From NCBI RefSeq assembly GCF_024868665.1, contig NC_079898.1, positions 14,554,358-14,618,357 on the forward strand: 64,000 nt of DNA, in the 5' to 3' direction. Made by a program: the position numbers and the translations under genes. Source of the DNA: Triplophysa rosa. Its lineage: Eukaryota; Chordata; Actinopteri; Cypriniformes; Nemacheilidae. The notes under the pieces are model-generated. The model saw nothing but the letters and a program-made list of their open reading frames with translations, was not told the DNA's origin and ran no database searches. Numbering within the stretch: position 1 is the stretch's first letter; each line of letters begins with the position of its first letter. Shown in pieces: positions 1 to 10,260 of the stretch.

Positions 1-1012
1 TGATCACGTACAGGAGCTTAACATTTATCAATCCGACTACAGAAGCAACAGCGCTGGCTAATGATGCTAATCAGCGTCTGCGCTCGATCAGGAGCTCGGC
101 TCACGGAAACACCCGCATTCCCGAAACCATAATAAGATTTTCAGACTCGTTCTACGCTAGTATGCGCCGTCGTTTAGGCAAAGCATTTGTCACCCACTTT
201 CATTTAGACCCCGCGACCAAACGCTGGTGCAAGATCTGGACCCATGAAATGGGGTTTTGACTTAAAGCGGCGCTGCCCAAACCGATCCGTGTATGTCAGA
301 AACTACTGTGTGAGAACATGCTGCCTCGTATGCTTTTAAATGGCTCGTTGGTTTAGTCTGCACAGTCAAACCTCTTGGCAGTTGGCATGCAGGTAGCATC
401 GTTTAAAGTGAATAACGTTTATGTTACAGTATCAACACTTCAATTTCATGGTGCAAAGACTGACAATACTCTTAAAGAAAATGTATTTTCTTCTAAATTA
501 ACTATCAATAATTTATAAAATCAATACATAGAGTGGTATATTAGTTAAAATAATATATTAATAATACATATAGAGTTGACACTTTTCATTATGTAATATA
601 TTGCATTATATATTTTTGTTTCATAATAGAAGGAATTTTATAACAGACAATAGATTTGTATTAAAGGCAGTTTAACAAAGGGTAACTAATTGCTTCATTT
701 TTTTTTTGCTTTTACTTTTGTGCTCCATGTTCATTTGTATGCAAACAATAACTCTTTTACTACTAGCACAAAATTGCATACAAGATATTTGTTCTCAAAA
801 TACACCAGACTTTACCTTAAAATGTACATAATTTTTTTACAATCAGATGGTTTGTGCGATGTTTTGAATACGCTTAAGAGATGTTCTCAATAACATTGCT
901 TTAAATGTATGTATTTGTACGTACAGGACGTTTCTGTGTGTTGTACACACTGTGCCCCCTTAAAAAAATAGATGCATGACGCCCCTGACTGAGACCCTTT
1001 AGTGCCGTAGTT
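1..1012. other. intergenic DNA, no gene recognised
   Basis: The first 400 bases are relatively rich in CpG and GC. From about 470 to 1000 the sequence is AT-rich. No reading frame here resembles a known protein, and the one frame above 60 codons is low-complexity. The first 400 bases could be a decayed transposon or the edge of a promoter beyond the window; I cannot tell which. Confidence 0.4.
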
Positions 1013-1232
1013 TCAGTAACACTTTACTGTTTTATTTGTTAACAATTATTTATGGCATTAGCTAACAATGAACATTACTTCTAAAGCATTTATTCATCTT
1101 AGTTCATTTCTTTACTAATACATTTTTTAAATCAAATGTTGTAATGAAAAAACATAACATCAGTTAATGCACCATGAACTAATATGAATAATTGTATTTC
1201 CATTAACTAACATTAACAGGGATTAATATGCT
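1013..1232. repeat. AT-rich interspersed repeat
   Basis: This stretch is built from repeated variants of 'gttaatgcattaactaacattaac'-like words on both strands (taacaatgaac, catcagttaatg, ccattaactaacatt). Such sequence is typical of a dispersed teleost repeat. The family was not assigned. Confidence 0.4.
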
Positions 1233-1297
1233 GAAAAACTATATTTCTTTTCAGTGAGACAAACAGACATATTATTTTCATTAAATCTATTCTAATA

Positions 1298-1303
1298 TTT
1301 ATT
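1298..1303 (-). other. pbld: poly(A) signal of pbld
   Basis: TTTATT on the plus strand reads AATAAA on the minus strand, about 22 bases after the pbld stop codon. It implies a very short 3' UTR. Confidence 0.55.
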
Positions 1304-1324
1304 GAGTTAATTGTGGAAGTTTGT

Positions 1325-4300
1325 TTAGATTTTAAGAGTTCCTTGAAGAATAATCTGTGCCCGACCACTAATGTCCAGTCGACCATCATCTCTTATTTCC
1401 AACTCCAGCTCCCCCCCACGACTGGAACACTGGTAAGCTGCTCCAGGACAACAAACACAGAAGAGAATTGTTTTAAACTGATTAATGTGTATGGACATAT
1501 TCATTTCTGGTGGACAGTATTATATTTTGTATATGCGCTGTGTATAATCGCACAGTAAAAGAAAAGGGTGTCCTACCCAACATTTTCTTTTTCCCGAGTT
1601 TCTCAGACCAGTAACCAGCAAGCACTGTATGAGCAGACCCTTTTAAAAGTAAGATATAGACTTTAAAAAATGTTACAGTGACTACATTGATTTCTGTTAC
1701 TTTTTGTCTTTTCATGGTTTGTAACAGCATTGCTTTTACATTCTGAAAATGTAAAACATCCAAATGTACTTTTTCTCTCACTGATTTTCAGCTGTGTTAC
1801 CATTGAGTCTTACCAGTGACTGGATCTTCAGGAATACCAAACCAAGGGGCAAAGTAACGAGAGTAGAAGTCATATCCAGGATGTGCGGTTGGTGCTCCTT
1901 TAATTGTAACAATGACACCTTTAATCTTACCAGTGGACTCATTCCTCAACAGGGCATCTGGTTCTGGCTTCAAAGACGTAAGTTTGGACCTGCCAACAAC
2001 TAATAGTCAACAAAATGGCAAAGTGTTCTTGGTAAAGAATTGTTTTCTGAACACAATCAACAACATATTCTCAGTTCTCTCACACACAAGTTATAGTTGG
2101 CTAAAACAATAGCTTCTGATTAGAATGACACTTTTTGTTTCAGTGAGGGTTTCCTCTGTTCAACTACTACTTATTGCCCTCAATGCCGTAATCCATGTCT
2201 TTTTAGAATTGCTTCTGAATGTCCTGCAGTACCTGTCACATGTGTCAGCTAGACGGACCATTAGTTTCTTTGTGGTTTCTGAATAGCAGACATCCTGAAT
2301 AGTTAGGTCTCCTACAACAGCCTGCAAAAAAAAAAAAGATTTACACAGCTAATAGACCGCTGTTATATTAGAAAGCCCAAATTATGATACAAATTTATGA
2401 TACAAAAAATGGATGACTTGCTTTCAAAAGTTCTTTGACTTCATGTTGGTCCTGCAAATCAGAAAAAAAACAATTGTCAACTAAGATCAAAACCACTATT
2501 TGATTAACTGTGACACTGTGCTGTATCCTGTGCACTCTTAAAAATAAAGGTGCTTTAAGATGCCATACAAGTACATTTTTGTCTAAATGGTTCCAAAAGT
2601 TTCTTTGTGGTGAAAACAGGTCCTTCAGATTATAAAAAGGTGAGAGAGATCTCTGTGGAACCAGAAATGGTTCTTATATGGCATTACTGTGAAGAACCTT
2701 TTAAGCACCTTTAGGTAGGTTAGTTTTCTTTTCTCATACCTGAGGTTTTGGTTTGTTTAAGGGGAAGTCCATAATTAGTGATTCTCCATGTTGATGCACA
2801 TTCAGCTCCCCACTCAGAGTCTCAAACACCACAACAGGGTTGACATTGTCTGTGTGATAACAACATTGCATAAATGAAGAGGTTTTATAAAAGTATTACA
2901 TTTATTCTTGACAAATCAAATCATATAATGAGGGGTGTTTCTTACTTTTAATGTAAAACAACACTGCTGCTGAGGCTAGTGTTGCATGTCCACAGAGTGG
3001 AACCTCACTTTTGGGAGTAAACCAGCGCAGTCCAAACCTTGCACCTTTTTCGAAACACATCAAACACTGCTTTTATTGCAAACACGTCACACTCAGGCTA
3101 TCCACACTAATGTGTTTTTCTCTTTCGTCCACACTTAAGGGCTCGGCATAGTCCAGGCGAATTGCGCTTTCGTTCTGCGTTTGGGGGTAAAACGAAGCTC
3201 GAAAACGTTGAGAGACGGTATAGTGTTTTCGAACAATCCAACACCCCTTTGTTTCTGGAGGCGGGGTTTACATGACGTATCCAAATAGCCTCTGCGCACG
3301 TGGCCACACAAACAACACACCCACCTATTACGTAATGGCCATGGACCAATGGTGGCTCGAGGGTGTTTACAGGCCAACACGAACTTTCCCGGAGAGTTCT
3401 GTTTGTTTTGCTGTGGCGAACTAGTGAAACGAATCGTCGTTTGGACCAGATTTTGTTCGAAATCAGGTCACAGACGGTCGTTATTCGATTTCGAATGTAG
3501 TATGCTGAGCCCTTTAGACCGCGTTTTTGTCAACGAAAACGCACTCGAATCGAAAGTGGATACATTTGAAAACACCGTTTTCGCATTGTAGAGTGGATGA
3601 GGAAAACGGAGGGCTCTAAAACAATGACACGTTTTAGTCATTTGACGCAGTTATTTCGGCTGCTCTATGTTTGATAGCATTAATGTCAGTTCATGCATAC
3701 TTTAGATTGCATTTTAGGAGACGGAATATTTAATTACTTGCAGTTATTGTTTGGCAGCGATGCATGAGTTAAGTTTCACTTTCGCGGCTTTATAGTCTTG
3801 TGTTAAAAGGTGTTGAAGGAGACTTATCTCTAAGTTATCTAATTGGCCGTCTATTTGGAAAAAAATTGCTCTACATTGCCCAACATAATGATGCAGAAAT
3901 CAAATAAACGCCTAGCAGAAACATGCTGACGTGTCTTGGGTTTTACTCATGCGCAGTACATGGATGTAAGCGTTTCCAGACGTTTCAATGTGGATGGATC
4001 GTGGGCAGCGTTTGGAAAAGCTTGAAACGCTAGTGAGCGTTTTGAAAACGTTCAGTTTTGCAGTAATCTAAACCTGGATTTTCGGGTTCAGGTGTGTTTG
4101 ACTTGGGTGACAGGATATGTGGTCTTCAGGAGCAGCACTAAGTGACCATTTTGCCGATTCCAAAAGCAGACACGTGTTTGTGCAGAGCCACTGAGAGAGA
4201 GAGAAAGTCGCGTCAACTCCGTTGACTCCAATAGAACAGTTTTTTCACAGCAATGGCGCTTCATGAAGGCTCTCAATAGCTCCCGGAAGTTACGCATGGG

Positions 4301-4799
4301 GCTGCGACTAAACAGACCAACTGAGGTAAACTTTTAACCCATTTAAAGACATTTAATGAATGAAAGAAATAAAGCATTTAAAGAGAAAACATAACTTCCT
4401 GGAACTATCTGAAGGCTCCATGAATCACGTGACGCTCCAGCGTTTTGGACTTCCGTTGGCAGAACTCATTCTCTCAATGGCTCTGTGTTTGTGTAGGGTA
4501 GTTATACAATAGCCTACGTCTCAACACCACACAGCATAATACCTGAAGAAAAATCCATAGAATTCCGTCTTGTGATAAAAGCAGTCTCTGATAAATTCAT
4601 TTCAGCAGCAATGCTCTGATAAAGTTCATCTTGAAGTTCCTAAATTTTGAAACACACATATTTCAACAAGGACAACAAACAAATCTTTGACAATAAAAGA
4701 CTGTAATGTACTTACACTCTCTATAAGACAAACTGCAGCAGGGTTACCTTTGAAAGGTAAATTGGTAAAAGCATCAACAGTAAATATTGGAATCTCCAT
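1325..4799 (-). CDS. pbld: phenazine biosynthesis-like domain-containing protein (PhzF family isomerase)
   Basis: PhzF-fold protein (MAWBP in human) of unsettled physiological substrate, related to phenazine isomerase and epimerases. Nine coding exons in order: 4716-4799, 4543-4639, 2946-3044, 2740-2849, 2422-2451, 2233-2321, 1814-1989, 1577-1639, 1325-1437. They total 861 nt, giving 286 aa against 288 in human PBLD. The N-terminus [12 protein letters not shown] is typical of the family. EMNLSETAF in exon 2 carries the conserved PhzF glutamate. [13 protein letters not shown] in exon 3, EDPVTGSAH across exons 7 and 8 and the CSSRGGEL segment in exon 9 are further hallmarks. All exon phases join without a frameshift. 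Exon 5 is only 30 bp and is followed by a GC-AG intron (donor gcaagt). The exon 3 acceptor (gaaaaag) has a poor pyrimidine tract and lies beside a repeat. Identity is secure; the biochemical role is inferred from family. Confidence 0.95.
2529..2715. repeat. MITE-like repeat in a pbld intron
   Basis: The left part reads cactcttaaaaataaaggtgc, and the right part contains gaaccttttaagcacctt, an imperfect inverted partner. This resembles a short palindromic DNA transposon common in cyprinid genomes. The right end is eroded. It lies between pbld exons 4 and 5. Confidence 0.45.
3085..4080. repeat. degenerate transposon-like DNA in pbld intron 2
   Basis: Repeated CpG-containing words (gttttcgaa, gaaaacg, gtttccagacg, cgttttgaaaacg) occur on both strands, and variants of 'tccacac..gtgtgga' occur near 3100, 3580 and 3985. 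This looks like one or more decayed inverted-repeat DNA transposons. The left edge is less than 50 bp from the exon 3 acceptor of pbld. Family not assigned. Confidence 0.4.
4180..4300. repeat. dispersed repeat shared with 62040-62120
   Basis: The words 'ccaatagaacagttttttcacagcaatggcg' here (4228-4258) recur almost unchanged near 62069-62100, each preceded by a gagaga..gtcg run. The two copies lie in a pbld intron and upstream of hk1. They are dispersed repeat copies, not genes. Confidence 0.6.
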
Positions 4800-5407
4800 T
4801 AGGCCTATATAAATCTTGCACTCCGTAGAAGTGTCTGTGAAGTCTGGTGATTTTTATCTTTTCATAGTCCAGTGGTTGTTGAGACTTTGACCTCAATGGT
4901 GTAACACCTCATGTTAACCCTTTCAGCGTCCATTGGAATGGACATCACTTGTTTTTTTGACTTAAACCAATAAAAATACATGTTTTTATAATATTAATAA
5001 CACTCGGTCACAGATTGGCCCCAATCAACCAATCACAACGAAGACATGACCCTAGCCTAATCTGAGAGAGCACCAGACTATCATACTATGAATAGAAAAA
5101 GACTTAAAAATGAGAAATTGGTGATGGATCATTAATTATTCTCCAGTGATGATATGCCATGTGATAACATCCCTGCACAATGAATACTCTGTCCTGTAAA
5201 CAAACGGCTCTGATCTAAAGTGGTATACTTTTCAGAATTATTTGTAGGGCTACCCACTGTACAACTCAGCTGTTACAGTTTGCTCACGCTGTGGACCGTT
5301 CTGTCTGCCTGCAGCGAGGTCAACGTTCACACAGACAGAGATCTCGCGAGACTTGAGATCATCTGGACTACTGGACTGTGGTTACCTGAGACGACAGGCG
5401 ATTGACG
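4800..5407. promoter_or_regulatory. shared pbld/hnrnph3 divergent promoter region
   Basis: The pbld start codon (4799, minus) and the hnrnph3 5' UTR exon (ending 5407, plus) face away from each other, so their promoters share about 0.5 kb. A perfect TCTCGCGAGA palindrome lies at 5342-5351. This motif is an established vertebrate core-promoter element, described for HNRNPK among others and often found in divergent promoters. No TATA box is evident near it. Bidirectional use is inferred from the geometry. Confidence 0.6.
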
Positions 5408-6137
5408 GTGAGAAGCTCCTCGATATGTTTTTATGTGAATATATCTAAATATTTAATTATCAATGTACCGTGCATTGTTTATGTGTATGCAATACATTAA
5501 ACAAAGAATACAAATGGTACACTTTGTATCGCTGAAGTGCTTGTCTTACTACCGGAAACTTGTGGGTCATGGGTTCTGTCAGGCGAACGTCTCGCTAATG
5601 TTGAAGTTCATCAGCCAGTCTCGGTTACAATTTGACACATGATCGAACTGGTTCTGTTGTGTTTTAGCAGTGCTAACCTGTTAGCTAGCCACTTTTTAAG
5701 CCTGCCGTGTGTTTTGACCTAGACTAGAGGGTAATACTTCACCAGCAAGCTAACTTAATCGAGATGACAGAATGTGTTGCGTTAGAGGAATCATTCGTTG
5801 TAAGCTACTTGATCTTTTGAATGAACCCTCTTACTCGACAACATGATTGTGTCTCTAAATATAATGATCTGCCAATCAAACATTGTTGGGGCATCATAAG
5901 CACTACAAACAAGCATACTGACAGCCAACAACTTTGTCTAGAGGTAGCTGCTTGCTTAGTTCGGGGACACTGTCAATTTTTGTTATGCTTGCTATCTAGG
6001 TGAACTGCTAACAAAGACTGGAGACACAGCCCATGCGTTATCATGAAACTAGATAATAAGATGACGATTTCTATTCACTGTTGTTCATCAGATTATGTAT
6101 GCTTTTGTTTTTCAATAACAGGTCTGATAAGGTAATC

Positions 6138-8857
6138 ATGTCCCATAATGATGAAGGATATGTAGTGCGGATCCGTGGTTTGCCTTGGTCATGCACGCAA
6201 GAGGAAGTGGCCTCCTTTTTCTCTGGTATGCATACACTGAGACTGAATCTGTAGATCCCGTTTCGTACATATTTTTGGCTGTGATTATATTTCATTTTTA
6301 TTTTACAGATTGTGACATTGTGGGGAAAGTGAACGGGGTATGTTTTACCTTCTCGAAAGAGGGACGGCCGAGTGGAGAAGCATTTGTAGAGCTAAAGACG
6401 TCAGGGGACTTTAAAAAAGCTCTGGCCAAAGATCGCAAATACATGGGACACCGTTATATTGAAGGTACTGTAGATACATGATATTCCTTAAACAATGGTG
6501 TGTGTGTTAGAATGGATTTCTTTCATTGATTTGATTATTATGTTTTACTTCCCTTTCCTGATAGTGTTCAAGTCAAACCGCAGTGAGATGGATTGGGTGC
6601 TTAAGCGATGCGGCCCTACAGACTATGATAGCAGCAGTGGATGCATACTGCGCTTAAGAGGACTTCCTTTCGGCTGCAGTAAAGAAGAAATTGTACAGTT
6701 CTTTTCAGGTACATTTGCTGTTGCATTTTTTTAACACCATCAGATATTTCTAGAAATTTGGTCTTTATAATTACCATGTAATAGTAATAATAATAAGTAA
6801 TAAGTCATATTTGTGTATTCTATTGTATGATAGCATGTTTTTTTATTCTCTGTCAGTATTACCTGAAAAACTGTTTTTATTCGTCACCTTTAATTTTGAA
6901 GCTTACTCTTTTTTTATATAAGATTAAGGTGAATTCTTATGTATATAACCCACCATTGGGTGCCTGTTAATTCTACGATGTCTTCAGCATCCTTGGAATT
7001 CAGTTTGATTCGTGTTGATTTTCTTATTGTAATTCTTCAACTTTTAATGAAAATATGTGTGGATGAAAATATCCTCTGTGGTGTGCTATAGGGCTTCTCT
7101 GTCTAAAAGTGGGAATGATTTAGGGGCTAAATTGGGGGGATTTATTTTCTGCAGATGAGAATGTTGCGGCTCTTTAACATGTCTCCCCATGTGGGGTTAT
7201 TTGTCCTTGGGTTAAAGGGTTGAAAATCGTGCCAAATGGGATAACATTGCCGATGGACTACCAGGGGAGGAGCACAGGGGAAGCCTTCGTGCAGTTTGCC
7301 TCAAAGGAGATAGCAGAAAAGGCTCTGGGGAAACACAAGGAAAGAATAGGGCACAGGTGGGGCTGGCAAGACTGGGCTGGGTGATAATGCTATCTTTAAT
7401 GTGGGGTGGGGGGGTCATGCATCTTTGTGCTCTGGAAAAAGATGGTAGGATCATGTTATTAAGCTTGAAATGTTTCATTTTATATCCTTGTCATGGGGGA
7501 AGTGGAATGGTGGTAATTTCAACAGAAATAGGATGTCGTAATGATGTTGGGCAACAGAAGCAAAGGAGCCTTATGATAACACACTAAGAAAATAATTGTG
7601 TTTGAAAAAAGCTTTTAGAAAGTTAAATGTCAGCACTTTGGGGAAGCCTTTTAGGTACTTATAACTTTCTCCCTCTGGATATAAACTGACAATAAACTGT
7701 CAGTTAGTGACGCTGTAATGAAATTAATCAGTGGGTCCCAAATACTGTCTACCCTTGTCCTCCTCATTGCTCTTTCATATTTGTAAAATGTGGTAACAGT
7801 TTTCATTTAAAAAAAAACTCAGGTACATAGAAATATTCAAAAGCAGTCGAAATGAAATGCGTGCACACTACGAAGTACCCAGGAGGGTGATGGGACAGAG
7901 GCCTAGTCCGTATGACAGACCCATGATGGGACACGGTGGATTCTTTGAGCCTGGAAGAGGAGGTGCTGTCCTGGACCAGATGCGCAGTGGAGGTGGTTAC
8001 AGTGGTGGTATGCTATTTTATTAGTGCTCATACGATTGACAATGACATTAGGATGAAATACATGGGAGTGCATGTGATTATTATTAGCTATGATTAGCTT
8101 AGGCCCTATGGAGAAGTGTATTGATTTGTCTCTGCTTTGAAAGGATATAGTGGGTTTGACAACTACAATGGCTTTAACAACTACTGCTTTGGTAATGGAA
8201 TGCTTGAAGAGCGCATTCGGGGCGATAGGGGAAGAAGAGGAATGGGGGGTCACGGCTACAGCAGCGACTCAAACTATGGCTTTCACAGCAGCCATTTTGT
8301 GCACATGAGAGGCCTTCCGTTCCGTGCTACCAAGACAGACATCGCAAATGTAGGAATAATATTGAATTATATGTGAATGGACTCTTCTTTCAAAGTCCCT
8401 GAGCACTTATTTTTCTTTTCAGTTCTTTTCCCCGTTGATCCCGGTGAGGGTGCGCATTGACGTTGGGCCCAATGGAAAATCTACAGGCGAGGCAAACGTT
8501 GAGTTTGGATCGCATGAAGATGCTGTGTCTGCCATGACAAAAGACAAGAATCATATGCGTAAGTTGTGTCCATTCCTTAACCTGGTGTTGCATTCAAAAT
8601 ACTCCTTTTGTAGGTTAATATTCTTGTCATTCTCTAGAGCACCGTTACATTGAGCTTTTCTTGAATTCAACTTCAAGTGGACCGTCTGAAATAGGTTTGT
8701 AGATTCTGTTATTAAAGTTTATGTATTTACCTAAATAAGGTGTAAATCTGATTCAGATGAAATTGTCTTTTGTTTTCGGGGTGGGGGGAATGCTGCAGGT
8801 CGTGGAGGAGGTTTCTATGGCAACTCAAGAGGAAGTGGACTAAGGGGCATGTACTAA
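6138..8857 (+). CDS. hnrnph3: heterogeneous nuclear ribonucleoprotein H3-like, three quasi-RRMs
   Basis: Nuclear G-tract RNA-binding protein that regulates splicing. Nine coding exons: 6138-6225, 6309-6464, 6565-6708, 7218-7356, 7823-8007, 8144-8349, 8423-8558, 8638-8694, 8799-8857. They total 1170 nt, giving 389 aa. Quasi-RRM1 is about residues 8-85 (VVRIRGLPW). qRRM2 is about 107-180 ([19 protein letters not shown]). A Gly/Tyr/Arg-rich linker covers about 195-285, qRRM3 about 288-360 ([12 protein letters not shown]), and the tail ends LRGMY. A 5' non-coding exon ends at 5407 (donor gtgaga), and exon 2 starts at 6122. Synteny with pbld and rufy2 and the tail identify HNRNPH3. Human HNRNPH3 begins at the residue equivalent to Met90 here (ATG 6588) and lacks qRRM1; this copy keeps it. 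The C-terminal glycine-rich region is shorter than in human. Confidence 0.93.
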
Positions 8858-8976
8858 GGACGCTTGCAATAGATCCATGGTACAAGCTTCCAGCTTGGAA
8901 AGTCTTTTTGTACATTGTTTTCACATGTTCATACAAAATATGGCCAAAATATTTTCCAGGCTTAAAGACGAAGTAA

Positions 8977-8977
8977 A

Positions 8978-9068
<91 letters not shown>
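8977..9068. repeat. (TCTA)n microsatellite in the hnrnph3 3' UTR
   Basis: About 22 near-perfect tandem copies of the tetranucleotide tcta/atct lie some 120 bp after the hnrnph3 stop codon, so they should be transcribed in its 3' UTR. Copy number is likely polymorphic. Confidence 0.95.
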
Positions 9069-9329
9069 TTGAGCTGCATCGGTTGACCGGCTACTGTACA
9101 TTTTGCTTATTCGATTTTATATTATATATAGTTCGGTGTCTAACTAAAGATATGTGCTTTGTATGTTTTGACCTCAAAAAGGAGTATGGATAGCTTGATG
9201 CTCGAGCCCTGTGTGAAATTACACTCGAGTCTTTTCTTTCCCAAAGCAATAACATCATTTTGGATGTTCACCTGTTTTTGCTGCTCAGTATCGTTTCTAA
9301 ATGGAAACCTGTGAAATTTACACATTATG

Positions 9330-9345
9330 AATAAAACCCTTTATT
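9330..9345. other. facing poly(A) signals of hnrnph3 and rufy2
   Basis: AATAAA on the plus strand at 9330-9335 would end hnrnph3. TTTATT at 9340-9345 is AATAAA on the minus strand and would end rufy2 after a 3' UTR of roughly 0.9 kb. A second plus-strand AATAAA occurs at 9404-9409. The two transcripts therefore probably overlap at their 3' ends. I saw no other canonical minus-strand signal between 9410 and 10260. Confidence 0.5.
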
Positions 9346-10260
9346 TATATTTTTTATCTTTGACCAAAGAATGTTTGAAGGTTTCTTGATTCACTTAAGT
9401 CAGAATAAATCGTGATTTCTTGCTGTTAGCGAGAGCCAGACGGAGCAGATGGTATCCATCCATTCTTCACTGTATACTGTATGTTTTCTGTACTTGCAGT
9501 ACATTATATTCACAGACAGCTTTGAATATCTTTTTTTGCCTTGTTTTTGAGGTTTTGTACCATGTACTATAAAAGACAACAACAAACTCACACAAGTGAA
9601 GTTATCCACTTTAGTGCTTAGTCATATGAACATTTTCATACATAAACTTCACATTTGAAACTTTTAGGTGCTTTAAGTTAGTTGAGAGATAAAGTTCAGC
9701 ACAAACACACTTGACACAAGTAACATTCCATTTCTGCATGGTAAATCTGCCCATCTTTGTCAGTTTGGCTTTTTATAGGCACAAACGAATGTAAGAAACA
9801 TAATTTCTCAAGAATATAGTAACTTGTAATAACTGTATTTGCACAGTTTTGTATTTGTACTGTATTAACTGAGAGTACTTTGACACGGGTATGAATCCTG
9901 TTCACCCTTCATATACTATATCAAAAGTATGCTTACAACATGGATGGGGATGTTGTGCTATGATAAAAATCTGAAATTCTGTCTCCAGCCCAGAAAAAAA
10001 CATTCAGAGTCATAATTTATAACCTGTAAACTACAACTCATTTCTTTGGGCACTCAGTGACAAACATTGGCAAACTGCACAAATGTCATAGAGCTGCCAG
10101 CAACAGGCAACAGGCTTGTTCCTCTGAAATGTAAACTTCAAACACGAAAAGACAGCATCCGTTTTGGTCACTTTGTCATAGCTTGACACAATGCAGGCCA
10201 GCGCAGTGTCCGAGTTAAAGCTGATAGTGGCCGTCGTGGTGGTGTGCTATCATTTCTGTT

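Noticed and set aside
3107..3591. Overlapping frames of about 80 codons on both strands in pbld intron 2
   Set aside because: They fall in transposon-like inverted-repeat sequence and match no protein.
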